Numbered from the stretch's first letter, positions 42,332 through 51,838 are shown. The stretch is DNA of 64,000 nt from Gammaproteobacteria bacterium (GCA_030831165.1 JAURLP010000026.1:1-64000); one strand, 5' to 3'. Numbers and translations: made by a program. Notes: generated from the letters alone by a model not told the origin.

Positions 42332-43798
42332 GTGAATAAATTTCGTCAACTTTTTGTGGCTGTTTTATTAACATTCTTGACGGGATCGGTTATTGCCTCG
42401 GAAAATATTGCATCAGCTGCCCGGGATGCTAACTGGGATCTGGTCCAGAGTTTTCTTGAACAGGGCGAAGATGTAAATACGGCTCTTAATGATGGTTCAA
42501 CAGCTCTTATCTGGGCGACCTACCACGATAATCTGGGTATGTTACAGCGCCTACTTGCTGCAGGAGCGAATGTCAGTGCCTATAACCGTTATGGCATATC
42601 TGCACTCTATAATGCCGCCCTGAATGCCAGTTCAGAAGCGGTGGCCTTGCTGGTTGATCATGGAGCTGATATTGAAGCAACACAGCGCAGTGGTGAAACG
42701 CCTTTCATGACTGCGGTATATACGGGCGATGTGGAGGTTGTTCGTACTCTGATCCAGTATGGCGCTGATGTAAACCAGGCCGAGAGTTTCTTGGGGCAAA
42801 CTCCTTTGATGTGGGCTGCTTCCAAGAATTATTACGACATCGTTCAATTACTACTGGAAAACGGTGCCGAGGTCGATACGCAGTCTCTGCGTGTACTTTA
42901 TGATGGCACTGAAGGAGATGATATCCCTCGAAATATGCCTGCTGGCGGCATGACAGCCTTGCTGTTTGCGTCTCGAGATGGTGCCTATGAATCAGCCGAA
43001 CTGCTACTGGATTACGGAGCGGATCCAAATATCAGAAATTACGATGAATTCCCTGCCATGAACCTGGCTATTCTGAATCAGCATTACGATATTACGGAAC
43101 TGCTCTATAACTATGGGGCAGACCCAAATTTGGCGGATATCTATAATAGAACTCCGCTATTTGCTGCAGTTTGGATGCGCAGAAACCCTTATTCAACCAG
43201 ACCCTATCATCTGGTACACAACGAAAACACGGCGACAGATATCGTTCACTTATTATTGAGTTATCCTGTGATTGACATTGATAAGGGATTAAAACGAACC
43301 GTGCCGCGCCGTGGTTCTCTGGATACCACTGACCCAACGTTGGGTAAAGGTGGATCACCTTTAATGTGGGCTATTCGGACTGGCGATATGGAAATGTTTG
43401 ACATCCTGCTTGAAGCGGGTGCAGATCCCTTCAAGCTTACCAGTGAAGGGGTGACCACTTTGATGATAGCTTCCGGTACTGGCTGGGGTCGAGATGACGA
43501 CTTCAAGATTCCTGTCACACTTGAAGAATCGGTGGCCATGACTCAGCGCCTCATTGACATGGGGCTTGATGTCAACGCTCGTGACAACAATGGTAGAACG
43601 GCATTACACGGCGCCTTACCCAAAGGCGATCTTGCAGCAGTCAGAGCCCTGATTGTCGCGGGGGCAGATGTATGCCTGGCCGATAATGATGGCAAAATTC
43701 CATTGCAGGCAGCATTGACAGAAGATTATATTGAAGAGCCTGTTAAACAGTTAATTGGTGAGTTAACTCTACAAGCTGGCTGCGAATACCAGCTTTAA
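42332..43798 (+). CDS. Exported ankyrin-repeat protein
   Basis: A 488-residue exported solenoid. The signal peptide (about 1-22, cleavage VIA-S) is followed by about ten ankyrin repeats, for example DGSTALIWATYHDNLGML, GETPFMTAVYTGDVEVV, GQTPLMWAASKNYYDIV, GMTALLFASRDGAYESA and NGRTALHGALPKGDLAAV. There is an irregular insert near 275-320. It likely serves as a periplasmic protein-binding scaffold for the DUF1592/DUF1552 pair with which it forms an operon. Start: GAGGAA at 42319-42324 is 7 bases before GTG 42332; ATG 42317 has no ribosome site and is the alternative. A strong terminator follows. Confidence 0.88.
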   Translation: MNKFRQLFVAVLLTFLTGSVIASENIASAARDANWDLVQSFLEQGEDVNTALNDGSTALIWATYHDNLGMLQRLLAAGANVSAYNRYGISALYNAALNASSEAVALLVDHGADIEATQRSGETPFMTAVYTGDVEVVRTLIQYGADVNQAESFLGQTPLMWAASKNYYDIVQLLLENGAEVDTQSLRVLYDGTEGDDIPRNMPAGGMTALLFASRDGAYESAELLLDYGADPNIRNYDEFPAMNLAILNQHYDITELLYNYGADPNLADIYNRTPLFAAVWMRRNPYSTRPYHLVHNENTATDIVHLLLSYPVIDIDKGLKRTVPRRGSLDTTDPTLGKGGSPLMWAIRTGDMEMFDILLEAGADPFKLTSEGVTTLMIASGTGWGRDDDFKIPVTLEESVAMTQRLIDMGLDVNARDNNGRTALHGALPKGDLAAVRALIVAGADVCLADNDGKIPLQAALTEDYIEEPVKQLIGELTLQAGCEYQL

Positions 43799-43812
43799 AA
43801 TATGCAGCCACT

Positions 43813-43839
43813 AAAAGCCGGCTACGGGCCGGTTTTTTT
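43813..43839 (+). terminator. Terminator of the DUF1592-DUF1552-ankyrin operon
   Basis: Stem AAAAGCCGGC (43813-43822) paired with GCCGGTTTTT, loop TACGG, followed by a T7 run. It lies 15 bases after the ankyrin stop codon. Confidence 0.9.
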
Positions 43840-43993
43840 ATGCACTGAGCTCTGCACATAATATTCAGACTTTTAACAGGCTGGGAATGTTTATGCGCTA
43901 CATAGGCAATGATTTAAGGCGGCTTAACACTCTGGAAACAGCTTGAGTGGTGAGCCTAGAGTGGCAGAGAAAGCTAAAACGGGAGACGAATCA

Positions 43994-45073
43994 ATGCAAA
44001 ATATTTTAAAAATTACCGGACTCATTTGTTTGAGTATATGTGTGGGTTGCCAGCAGGTTTCAGGGCAAATAGATTCAAGTTTAGATGATGGACGTCCAGA
44101 AGTTCGCGGAATTTATAACTGGATACACTCAACAGGTTATGGTGAGCGAGCCTTTGCATTTTACCATGACATGTTGGGGCTTGAGCTGGCCCGTTCTCCT
44201 TTTGGAGGTCCTGCTCCAACTGATGCGCCTCCTCCTCAGATCAGACCAGCCTCAGAAGCAAGGTCTGACCCGCTTATCTGGCATCTGACTGACAGTGAAG
44301 GGGGACGATTCCGCAATATTTTCATGCATTCGGCCAATACCCCTTATGGGCTCGAGCTATCAGAGTTCTATGATATTCCCCGCAGAGAAAGAGTTGACAG
44401 TCCATATGATCCGGGTAGTTCACGAATAATCTTTTATGTTCGAGATCTGGATACGCTCTACGACAATCTCCGTGCTATGAATACTCCTGTGGTCAGCTTG
44501 AATGGGGCGATTGTTAATACTTCACTCGGGGAAAGTGTATTGATCAGGGATCCGGATGGTTACATGATCCAGTTAGTTCAGGCGAGCGCTACAGAAATTG
44601 CCGCAGCTGCTTTCCCCGAACAAATCATATCAACCCATATTGGCCTGACAGTTGCTGATACAACCCGATCCTTGCTTTACTATCAGGACTTGCTGGGCTT
44701 TGAGTTAGAGGGCATCCGTCAGGGCACAGCATCTGACTTGCAAGTGAATGGTCTGTCTGCTGGTAGTCTCAGCCAGACTACAATGATTATCCCAGGCACG
44801 GATACCATGGTGATTCTGGATGAATATCAGGTTCCTGCCAATACGACGCCTGCTCCACGAGCACTGAGTTGGACTATCCAGGATGTGGGTTCACCCCAGT
44901 TTCAGCTACAGGTTAGCGATATTGATGCCTTTATAGAGTTGACCCTGGATGCAGGCTATGAATTCCTGAGCTGGGATGCCGAACCTATACAACGTGATTT
45001 TGGACGCTTTGTATTTGCCATCGACCCAGATGGTGTACTTGTAGAATATGTAGAGCCAACAATGCAGCTCTAG
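43994..45073 (+). CDS. Lipoprotein with two VOC (glyoxalase-like) domains
   Basis: A 359-residue exported lipoprotein: the signal ends at the lipobox CVG-C (residue 19). Two vicinal-oxygen-chelate modules follow. The first, about 35-195, has WIHSTGYGERAFAFYHDMLGLEL and ends IRDPDGYMIQLVQ. The second, about 205-355, has HIGLTVADTTRSLLYYQDLLGFEL and ends IDPDGVLVEYVEP. VOC proteins include glyoxalase I, extradiol dioxygenases and resistance proteins; export as a lipoprotein is unusual. Metal ligands of a standard site are only partly seen (H in STHIGLTV, E in LVEYVE). Start: GGGAG lies 9 bases before ATG 43994, leading into the lipoprotein signal. Confidence 0.83.
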   Translation: MQNILKITGLICLSICVGCQQVSGQIDSSLDDGRPEVRGIYNWIHSTGYGERAFAFYHDMLGLELARSPFGGPAPTDAPPPQIRPASEARSDPLIWHLTDSEGGRFRNIFMHSANTPYGLELSEFYDIPRRERVDSPYDPGSSRIIFYVRDLDTLYDNLRAMNTPVVSLNGAIVNTSLGESVLIRDPDGYMIQLVQASATEIAAAAFPEQIISTHIGLTVADTTRSLLYYQDLLGFELEGIRQGTASDLQVNGLSAGSLSQTTMIIPGTDTMVILDEYQVPANTTPAPRALSWTIQDVGSPQFQLQVSDIDAFIELTLDAGYEFLSWDAEPIQRDFGRFVFAIDPDGVLVEYVEPTMQL

Positions 45074-45277
45074 TCAGCCAGTTCATCACATTTACCTGTC
45101 CAACTCTGAGAGAAATTTAACACAGGAAAATAATGAGACATAGAGGCGAAAATGTCTGCTATTGGCCAATAGCAGAAGTTCGAACCTGAGACTAGAGTGT
45201 TTATTCAAGAACTGATACTAAACCTGCAATTAAGCAAGCTCTAGATCTTAATTAAATCGAAACTAACGCTATTCTTA

Positions 45278-45862
45278 TTAAGGCATTCTTGCCCCGGGTC
45301 CCGGATTATAGTTTTGTGGAAATTCCAGATGCCAAAGTTGACGCTCAGTTTTTTCGCTAGAGCAATAGTCAACTACGACATGGCGAAACCAGTATTGAAT
45401 AAATCCTTCTGGGGTTGCTGCTTCATAAGAATCAGAGCCAACAGTAATACACATTTCAGGATTGCTGACCAATTGCAGGAAGCCTTCCCCGTTTAATTGC
45501 CATTGCTGTAAGACATTGTTATCACAATGTTTCAGTAAAAGATCAGAGCCTGGGGTGTCAGCTCTTGCTTCCAGGCAAATATCATAAACCGGCATATACA
45601 AATTTCCACCAGTAGCTGAAATTCTACTGGATTCTATTATTTGGTCACCATGAGATCTGTTTTGTTTACAGGTATGAGCCTGCAATCTTCTGTCCCAGTT
45701 GATGTTTTCGTCAAAACCACTTAGATCAAAACAGTAGCCTCTCGCTTCATCAAGTTGTGTAGTTAAGCGAGCAAACATTGGATCTGCAATAGCATGTTGA
45801 ATAAAGCCTGACAGTAATACTATAGGCAGAAAAAAACGAATAATGAACTGGATATAATTCAT
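45278..45862 (-). CDS. Exported ricin B-type beta-trefoil protein
   Basis: A 194-residue exported protein with a signal peptide ending near QHAIA-D. The mature part resembles a ricin-B lectin trefoil: YCFDLSGFDENINWDRRLQAHTC, ICLEARADTPGSDLLLKHC and QQWQLNGEGFLQLVSNPEMCI form repeated C-x-n-QxW-like units with six or more cysteines in disulfide-like pairs. It may bind sugars or be a structural trefoil. Start: ATG 45862 chosen since the signal peptide begins there, with AGGA upstream; ATG 45919 would add 19 mostly basic residues. It lies downstream of the DUF6152 module on the same strand, 150 bases away. Confidence 0.75.
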   Translation of the reverse strand: MNYIQFIIRFFLPIVLLSGFIQHAIADPMFARLTTQLDEARGYCFDLSGFDENINWDRRLQAHTCKQNRSHGDQIIESSRISATGGNLYMPVYDICLEARADTPGSDLLLKHCDNNVLQQWQLNGEGFLQLVSNPEMCITVGSDSYEAATPEGFIQYWFRHVVVDYCSSEKTERQLWHLEFPQNYNPGPGARMP

Positions 45863-46014
45863 GACAATATTTTTCCTAAAATGCAATTTATATGGATAAT
45901 TTTTTTTCTTATAAAACATAAAGCGAGTATGATTTTTTTCTTGCTCAGAAGTATAGCAATTTTTCCTTCGCCTTGGCGTTTCGTAAACTGGTTGTAAATG
46001 ACGGTTACTATAAT

Positions 46015-46473
46015 TTACATAGCAGCTTCTGCTTCTTCTTTGGATTTATAACCAGCTTCATACCATTCACTTTCCCATTTTCTGTCAGCAGGGCATCCAC
46101 CATGACCTGGACGATACCAGACTCCATCAGCATGAATGTAACCCAGTGCGCCACCATTGCGGCCGTCGGCTAATGGGCACATTACTACATCCACCTGTTG
46201 GTCCTGCTCCAGGGTATAACCTGTCATGGGATTTTCTTCAGACATCAGTAAACTTTGTGGAGCTCGTCCTTCAAAAGTCCAGATTTCACCATTTTCATCT
46301 TCCAGGAAAAGAAATACATGGGGGGCATTGAAGCCCCATCGGGAAACAGTACCTGAGATAAACAATTCCTGATTTTTGTCGAACATGGCGAAGCTGTGGT
46401 GGGCAGACGTATAGTTAGCTAGGCCGGCACTTAAAAGTACTGTGACCATTGTTATTATTTTGTTTAATTTCAT
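46015..46473 (-). CDS. DUF6152 family exported protein (copy B)
   Basis: A 152-residue exported protein. The signal peptide ends at TSA-H and the mature chain starts HHSFAMFDKNQELFISGTV, the DUF6152 hallmark. FNAPHVFLFLEDENGEIWTFEG then matches the NPHV-L region of copy A. The C-terminal 60 residues, rich in Gly, Glu and Tyr with two cysteines, are an extension not seen in copy A. It starts 23 bases after the end of the partner gene at 46497, so they are one transcription unit. AGGAT precedes ATG 46473 at good spacing. Function unknown. Confidence 0.85.
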   Translation of the reverse strand: MKLNKIITMVTVLLSAGLANYTSAHHSFAMFDKNQELFISGTVSRWGFNAPHVFLFLEDENGEIWTFEGRAPQSLLMSEENPMTGYTLEQDQQVDVVMCPLADGRNGGALGYIHADGVWYRPGHGGCPADRKWESEWYEAGYKSKEEAEAAM

Positions 46474-46496
46474 TATTCTTATCCTGCAATAAAATT

Positions 46497-47543
46497 TCAA
46501 AAAAAGCTGTCATTAAAAATGGGGCTTTTTTCCTGCCCAGTCAAATCAAGTGGTAAATCGGGGTTGCGATTTGGATCAACGCCACGTGGATCACTAAAGC
46601 CTTCTTCACCAGGCAGACGGGTCTGGGTGGTTGGGTTGCCGTCCGCATCTGTAGTCAGGTACTGATTATCATTGCTACTGCATTCAAAATAACGAATTCT
46701 GAAACCAAACTCCTCTAGCTCTGGTCTTTCCCGCCATGCATAAGTCAGAGTAACGGGTTTAGCCAGCATTAGTTCATCATAAAAAGTCGCGTTAACAAAA
46801 ATTCTTTTTTCACCATCAGGTAGAATGCCTTCCCAAAATATTTCCACAGATTCGAACTGGTTGCTGGTAGGGGGAGAGCCACGAAAGAAGTCCTGAGGCC
46901 ATACATCCACTGTGTGAACAACCAGTCGGTTATCTTCTGTCCAGAAGCCGATACTATCGCCTTCCGGATAATGTGTGCCATCGAGGTTTTGATGCTCTGC
47001 ATTGATATAGATTCTGCGAGTGTCATTACCTAGGTCATTCATAAACCATGATTGATGAGGTTCATTGGTGAATTCACGAACATAAGGTTCAAGTAGCCAG
47101 CGTGGGTGTCCCGCAGGTTCGCAGTTAGTCAGACGGTCAACTGTCACACCATTATCACTGTTAAAATTATCTGACTGACTTAGACGGTGTCGATATGCTG
47201 CTTCATATTCAGGCGTTAGCATGCCTTCAATAATTTCACCATCGGCTGTTCTGAAAATAGTTCCATTATCGGTTCTGTAGTTATTGCCGGCTGTTGAGTA
47301 TATGCCATTCCATTTTGGCACAGTAGCCTGAGTGTGTGTAACTCCGCCATTATGCAGTTCTAAAAGATAGTTATAGTGTTCTGTCGAGTTGGCAAAAGCG
47401 TGAGGAGGTGCAATAGATGCAGGGACGCCGGGTCTGGCTGATCCTGTATACCATTCTGAAACGTCGTTCTGGGAAAGGACTCCTTCAGTGAGGAATATGT
47501 TGATTGAGGTAACTATTACTAGTAGGAATCTTTTGGTCTTCAT
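46497..47543 (-). CDS. Exported DUF6152-partner family protein (copy B)
   Basis: A 348-residue exported protein with a signal peptide (to about residue 24). It has no named domain I can assign. It is closely related to the protein at 53591-54625: shared motifs are CEPAGHPRWLLEPYVREF, NDLGNDTRRIYIN, GTHYPEGDSIGFW, FFRGSPPTSNQFESVEI and an end RLPGEEGFSDPRG...NPDLP...GQEKSPIFND. This level of identity means recent duplication. The beta-rich middle part looks like a lipocalin or barrel. It is the first gene of a two-gene operon with DUF6152 copy B, divergent from the amidohydrolase. GGGAAG lies directly upstream of the ATG. Confidence 0.75.
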   Translation of the reverse strand: MKTKRFLLVIVTSINIFLTEGVLSQNDVSEWYTGSARPGVPASIAPPHAFANSTEHYNYLLELHNGGVTHTQATVPKWNGIYSTAGNNYRTDNGTIFRTADGEIIEGMLTPEYEAAYRHRLSQSDNFNSDNGVTVDRLTNCEPAGHPRWLLEPYVREFTNEPHQSWFMNDLGNDTRRIYINAEHQNLDGTHYPEGDSIGFWTEDNRLVVHTVDVWPQDFFRGSPPTSNQFESVEIFWEGILPDGEKRIFVNATFYDELMLAKPVTLTYAWRERPELEEFGFRIRYFECSSNDNQYLTTDADGNPTTQTRLPGEEGFSDPRGVDPNRNPDLPLDLTGQEKSPIFNDSFF

Positions 47544-47759
47544 TTAACTTCCCTTATTATTATTTGTGTATATTCCTAATTACTTCTCGGTCACATGATA
47601 CGTTCTTAAGATTAATATAGTCTAGACTCAGGGAAGTTAATCTTTTTAGGCTGCTTTCTTTGATTTAACCTTGATTCTGTGCTGGTAAGGGCTTTTATCT
47701 TTCTTATATACTCCCAACACTTTAAACAACTGTACGTGTTATTAATTGGAGAGAGACAA

Positions 47760-49004
47760 ATGATAAGAAAAACGACCTTATTAACTAAAACGCTTATCTT
47801 GGGCGGCTTAATGCAACTACTAACCCTGGATGCTATGGCCCAGGATTTAACAATCACCAATGCGCGCATTATTACGACACCAGGCAATATCATAGAGAAT
47901 GGCTCAATTGTGATTGAGGACGGTCGAATATCTGCTGTCACCTCAGGCCGGCCTCGACAGACAGTTGGGCAGGTAATTGATGCATCTGGACTGACAGCAA
48001 TGGCCGGTTTTATCGACGACCATAAACATGTCAGGGATAGCGATGACTTCGAAGCCCAGATGCTTTCATTACTCGAAGCTGGCTATACCACCGTTCTGAA
48101 TGGCGGGGGTGACGCTGAAGGTAATCTTGCATTAAGTAATCGTATCTCCAGTGGGGAAGTACTTGGCCCACGTTTGATTCCATCAGGCAGTGTCAGTTTA
48201 CGTCAAACACCTGCTGAAGCTCGAGCTGCAATTCGTGCATTGGCCGCGATGGGTGTTAGACATACCGGAGAAATTGCTTTAACACCGGAACCTGCGCCAC
48301 CTCAATCAGAAATTTCTGTTTTAAGGGCAATCGTCGAAGAAGCGGCTGAAGTCGGTGTTCAAGTTAATGTTCATGCAGTTAGTAGTTCAGCCACCGTCGC
48401 CGCCGTAGAGGTTGGTGTTACCCGTCTGGTTCACCTGCCCAATAAAGACTGGACCAGTTATGATGAAGCTGAAGTTGTAGCAGAAAATGGCGCCATCGTT
48501 TCCGGGCTAATCGCTTTTGGTGCGCCAACACTTGAGCGCGAATCGGCTGCTCCAGCCCCCGTTCAATACCCAAGAGATAATATGCCTCGTTTCCGTGATG
48601 GTAATGCCTGGCCAGAGGCTATTGCCGGAGCAAACCGTGACACACAAGGCCGTGCTACAGGAACAGAAGGTGGTTACACCATCATAAATGCTCGACGTAT
48701 CTGGGATGCTGATCCATCTCATAGAACGATTTCATATTCGACTGACCAAAATTTTGCAGATGTTTCAGTCCTGGAACATGAACTTAAATCTTTTAGCATT
48801 GTGTTTTCAATGACTGATATTCATCAGATCATGGGGCCAAATTCTGCACGCTACATCAATATGGAAGATGATCTGGGGACTATTGAGCCTGGCAAACTGG
48901 CAGATATTATTTTGCAAGCAGGTGATCCTACTGAAAACATTTATGGCATGTTAACTAACATGGTCACCATCGTTGGTGGCGAAGTGCTTGTTGATAAACG
49001 TTAA
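47760..49004 (+). CDS. Exported amidohydrolase (imidazolonepropionase-like)
   Basis: A 414-residue metal-dependent hydrolase of the amidohydrolase superfamily with a signal peptide (about 1-28, cleavage AMA-Q). The N-terminal metal motif is GFIDDH88-K-H90, further histidines are in VNVHAV and RLVHLPN, and the C-terminal element is DLGTIEPGKLADIIL, the typical small beta-sandwich return. The domain order is right and the length typical. Likely reaction: hydrolysis of a cyclic amide, lactone or peptide-like bond in the periplasm; the substrate is unknown. Start: GGAGAG at 47748-47753 lies 6 bases before ATG 47760. A perfect hairpin terminator follows the gene. Confidence 0.87.
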   Translation: MIRKTTLLTKTLILGGLMQLLTLDAMAQDLTITNARIITTPGNIIENGSIVIEDGRISAVTSGRPRQTVGQVIDASGLTAMAGFIDDHKHVRDSDDFEAQMLSLLEAGYTTVLNGGGDAEGNLALSNRISSGEVLGPRLIPSGSVSLRQTPAEARAAIRALAAMGVRHTGEIALTPEPAPPQSEISVLRAIVEEAAEVGVQVNVHAVSSSATVAAVEVGVTRLVHLPNKDWTSYDEAEVVAENGAIVSGLIAFGAPTLERESAAPAPVQYPRDNMPRFRDGNAWPEAIAGANRDTQGRATGTEGGYTIINARRIWDADPSHRTISYSTDQNFADVSVLEHELKSFSIVFSMTDIHQIMGPNSARYINMEDDLGTIEPGKLADIILQAGDPTENIYGMLTNMVTIVGGEVLVDKR

Positions 49005-49026
49005 GCTGTTTTGAAAGTTTAAAAAA

Positions 49027-49062
49027 TATAATGCGGGGGCTATAGGCCCCCGCATTATTTTA
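49027..49062 (+). terminator. Terminator of the amidohydrolase gene
   Basis: A long near-perfect palindrome, with stem ATAATGCGGGGGC and its complement GCCCCCGCATTAT around loop TATAG, followed by TTTTA. It begins 23 bases after the stop codon. Confidence 0.9.
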
Positions 49063-49159
49063 CGCTTTGCAAAATCAGGGAATTGGTTTACTTTTACAGA
49101 ATCAAATTTGTGTCATGAATAGTTATTGTGAAATTAATAATCAGTAAGGGATATTTAGC

Positions 49160-51355
49160 ATGATGAGATTGTTTACTTTATTTCTCGGGGCAGGATTAAT
49201 GAGCTCTATCAGCTTCGCCCAGGAATTAAATTCCGATCGTGGGGCTGCAATATTTCAGGCGCAATGTATTCGTTGTCATATCCCGATAGAAATAAACGCG
49301 CGTCTACAGAATGACTGGACAGGTCGCAGCGCTCAAGAACTGTTTGAACGCGTGAGCCAATCTATGCCGGCAGAAAATCCTGGTTCCCTGACTAATCAGG
49401 AATACCTTGATATCACAGCATTCTTATTAGATTCGGTAAGAATTGATCTTCCGGCTAATTCGACCCCTGCGCTTCTGGCGTCTATTCAAATTGACCCGCC
49501 ACCTTTAACAATGGCTAGCGGTGAGACAGTTAACTGGACTCATTTAGGGGGAGATGAGCACTCAACCAGGTATTCTCCTCTGAACCAAATAAATGCTGAT
49601 AATGTAGGGACGCTCGAGCAGGCCTGGCTTTTTGATATTGGACCCTTTGGGCCTAACCCAGAAACCAACAGTGTCACCACACCACTGATGGTTAATGGCA
49701 CGATGTATACCACAGCTGGCGCAACGAGAAATATAGTTGCACTGGACCCTGCAAGTGGACAGCTATTGTGGATGTGGCGTCCTCAGGAAGGCGAGCGCTT
49801 TGATGTTGCACCTCGAAAAGGTTCTGGCAAGGGGCTTTCTTATTATAGTAACGGCGCTCAGGAAACGATATTTACGGTGACACCGGGCTATTTTTTGGTG
49901 GCATTAAATGCCAGAACTGGTTTACCCAGGGAAAATTTTGGCGCTGGCGGATTCATAGATTTAAAAAATGGTTTGCGTTTGGCCATAGACAGAGATGTGA
50001 TTGACATAGGAATTTCTTTTCCTCCGCTGGTAGTTGAAGACGTCATCATCGTTGGTGCAGCTCATACAGTTGGATCCAGACCCGAGACTGCGAGTAACGT
50101 TAAAGGTGATATCCGAGGCTATGATGCGAACACGGGTGAATTGCTCTGGACCTTCAAATCAATCCCGGAAGCCGGGGAGCCCGGTTTCGAAAGCTGGATA
50201 ACGGGTGCAGATATAACCGGTAATGCTGGGGCCTGGGCTCCTCTGTCGGCTGATGCTGAGCTGGACTTGGTTTACATTCCAGTTGAAGCCCCTACAGGTG
50301 ATTATTATGGTGGCGACAGGCATGGAAATAATTTGTTTTCCAGCTCAACGGTTGCAGTAAATTACCGAACAGGTGAAATGCAATGGTATTTCCAAACCAC
50401 GCATCACGACATTTGGGATTTTGATACACCGGCCGCGCCGATCGTTGCTGATCTGCCAGACGGCACTCCAATAGTCATCCAAATGTTGAAGCAAAGTCAT
50501 CTTTTTGCATTTAACAGATCCAGTGGTGAACCAATATTTCCGGTTGAAGAAAGAAACGTTCCTTTAACCGATGTCCCCGGTGAATGGACCTCTGCCGTGC
50601 AACCATTTCCATTATTGCCAGCTCCTTATGACCGGCAGGGCTTCCATGAAGAAGATATAGTCGACTTCACCCCTGAAATTGCTGCAATGGCTAGAGAAAT
50701 TGTGTCAGATTACCGGCTCAGTTCCTTGTTTACACCTCCGAGTCTTTATCAGGATCCTAATGATGGCACACTTGGCACCTTGCATTTGCCTCATTCAACC
50801 GGCGGATCTAATTGGGAAGGGGCGGCATATGATCCGGAAACTGGCATGGTTTATATTCCAACCATCACACGAGTACATGTTAAAGCACTGCAAAACTTAC
50901 CTGAAGTTTCCACTATTGAATATGTGCTATCCCAGAATGCCATTACACCTACCGTTGAAGGTATCCCCATCGTCAAACCTCCCTATGGTCGCATCACAGC
51001 GATTGATATGACTAATGGGGAGCATGTATGGATGCAGGTTAATGGTGATACGCCGGAAGCAATAAAGAATCACCCTTTACTGCAAGGGGTAGACCTTCCT
51101 CCTACAGGTAAAGATACCCACTCGACTTTATTGCTAACCAAAACTCTGTTATTTCAGGGTGAAGGCGAAGGTGGTGCAGCAGGTTTATGGGTCAGAGATA
51201 AGGCAACTGGAGAGGTCATCACCCATATTGATCTGCCTGGAACAGTATCGGGAATGCCAATGACTTATATGCTCAATGGCAAGCAATATATTGTTGCGGC
51301 TTTAAGTGACCAGAACTCTACAGCCAAATTGGTTGCATTGCGTTTACCCGATTAA
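49160..51355 (+). CDS. PQQ-dependent dehydrogenase with N-terminal cytochrome c domain
   Basis: A 731-residue exported quinoprotein. The signal peptide (cleavage near SFA-Q) is followed by a short cytochrome c domain, C36-IR-C39-H40, with a likely Met ligand in SMPAENPG. The PQQ propeller (about 125-730) shows HLGGDEHSTRYSPLNQI, DPASGQLLWMW, TTHHDIWDFDTPAAP and KGDIRGYDANTGELLWTF. It lacks the vicinal Cys pair of alcohol dehydrogenases, so it belongs to the glucose-dehydrogenase-like branch (sugar, polyol or cyclic alcohol oxidation). The heme domain is at the N-terminus, opposite to the protein at 30684-32840. It is followed by a rhodanese lipoprotein gene 108 bases away. Confidence 0.9.
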   Translation: MMRLFTLFLGAGLMSSISFAQELNSDRGAAIFQAQCIRCHIPIEINARLQNDWTGRSAQELFERVSQSMPAENPGSLTNQEYLDITAFLLDSVRIDLPANSTPALLASIQIDPPPLTMASGETVNWTHLGGDEHSTRYSPLNQINADNVGTLEQAWLFDIGPFGPNPETNSVTTPLMVNGTMYTTAGATRNIVALDPASGQLLWMWRPQEGERFDVAPRKGSGKGLSYYSNGAQETIFTVTPGYFLVALNARTGLPRENFGAGGFIDLKNGLRLAIDRDVIDIGISFPPLVVEDVIIVGAAHTVGSRPETASNVKGDIRGYDANTGELLWTFKSIPEAGEPGFESWITGADITGNAGAWAPLSADAELDLVYIPVEAPTGDYYGGDRHGNNLFSSSTVAVNYRTGEMQWYFQTTHHDIWDFDTPAAPIVADLPDGTPIVIQMLKQSHLFAFNRSSGEPIFPVEERNVPLTDVPGEWTSAVQPFPLLPAPYDRQGFHEEDIVDFTPEIAAMAREIVSDYRLSSLFTPPSLYQDPNDGTLGTLHLPHSTGGSNWEGAAYDPETGMVYIPTITRVHVKALQNLPEVSTIEYVLSQNAITPTVEGIPIVKPPYGRITAIDMTNGEHVWMQVNGDTPEAIKNHPLLQGVDLPPTGKDTHSTLLLTKTLLFQGEGEGGAAGLWVRDKATGEVITHIDLPGTVSGMPMTYMLNGKQYIVAALSDQNSTAKLVALRLPD

Positions 51356-51463
51356 ACTTTTGCAATTGCCGATGATAGTAATAAAGCACTTGATTCAGCA
51401 TAATCGCTGAGTAATGATTGATGAGAACTATGAATAAAAAATTTAATCGCAGGAGTGTTAATA

Positions 51464-51838
51464 ATGAAAAAAATACTTAACTCCAATCTAATGGTTGTTC
51501 TATTTGCTTTACTTTTAGCCTCTTGTTCCAGTATGAATGGCAATCAAAACACCGCAGCAAGCCTGGCAGATACTGAGACGGTCTGGATTGATGTCAGAAC
51601 AATCGAAGAATATGAAAACGATCATATTGACGGTGATCGTAACATTCCAATTCAGACAATGAGTGCAGCAAGCATAGTTGATCAGCTAGGCTTGGACACG
51701 GATACGAGGATTGGGCTTTATTGTGCTTCAGGAGGTAGAGCAGGACGGGCATTGATCATGCTGGAAGAAGCGGGTTTTACCAATGCCTTTAACGCAGGCG
51801 GTATAAGTGATGCACGTGAACTGCGACAGTTCAAATAA
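51464..51838 (+). CDS. Rhodanese-like lipoprotein
   Basis: A 124-residue lipoprotein with lipobox LAS-C21. A single rhodanese domain (about 36-124) follows, with IDVRTIEEYENDHIDG and the active-site loop C87-ASGGRAG. The catalytic cysteine is present, so sulfur transfer (for example thiosulfate to cyanide or to a protein thiol) is possible in the periplasm. Start: AGGAG at 51451-51455 is 8 bases before ATG 51464; GTG 51455 overlaps that site and is rejected. No other sulfur gene is near, so the role is uncertain. Confidence 0.85.
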   Translation: MKKILNSNLMVVLFALLLASCSSMNGNQNTAASLADTETVWIDVRTIEEYENDHIDGDRNIPIQTMSAASIVDQLGLDTDTRIGLYCASGGRAGRALIMLEEAGFTNAFNAGGISDARELRQFK

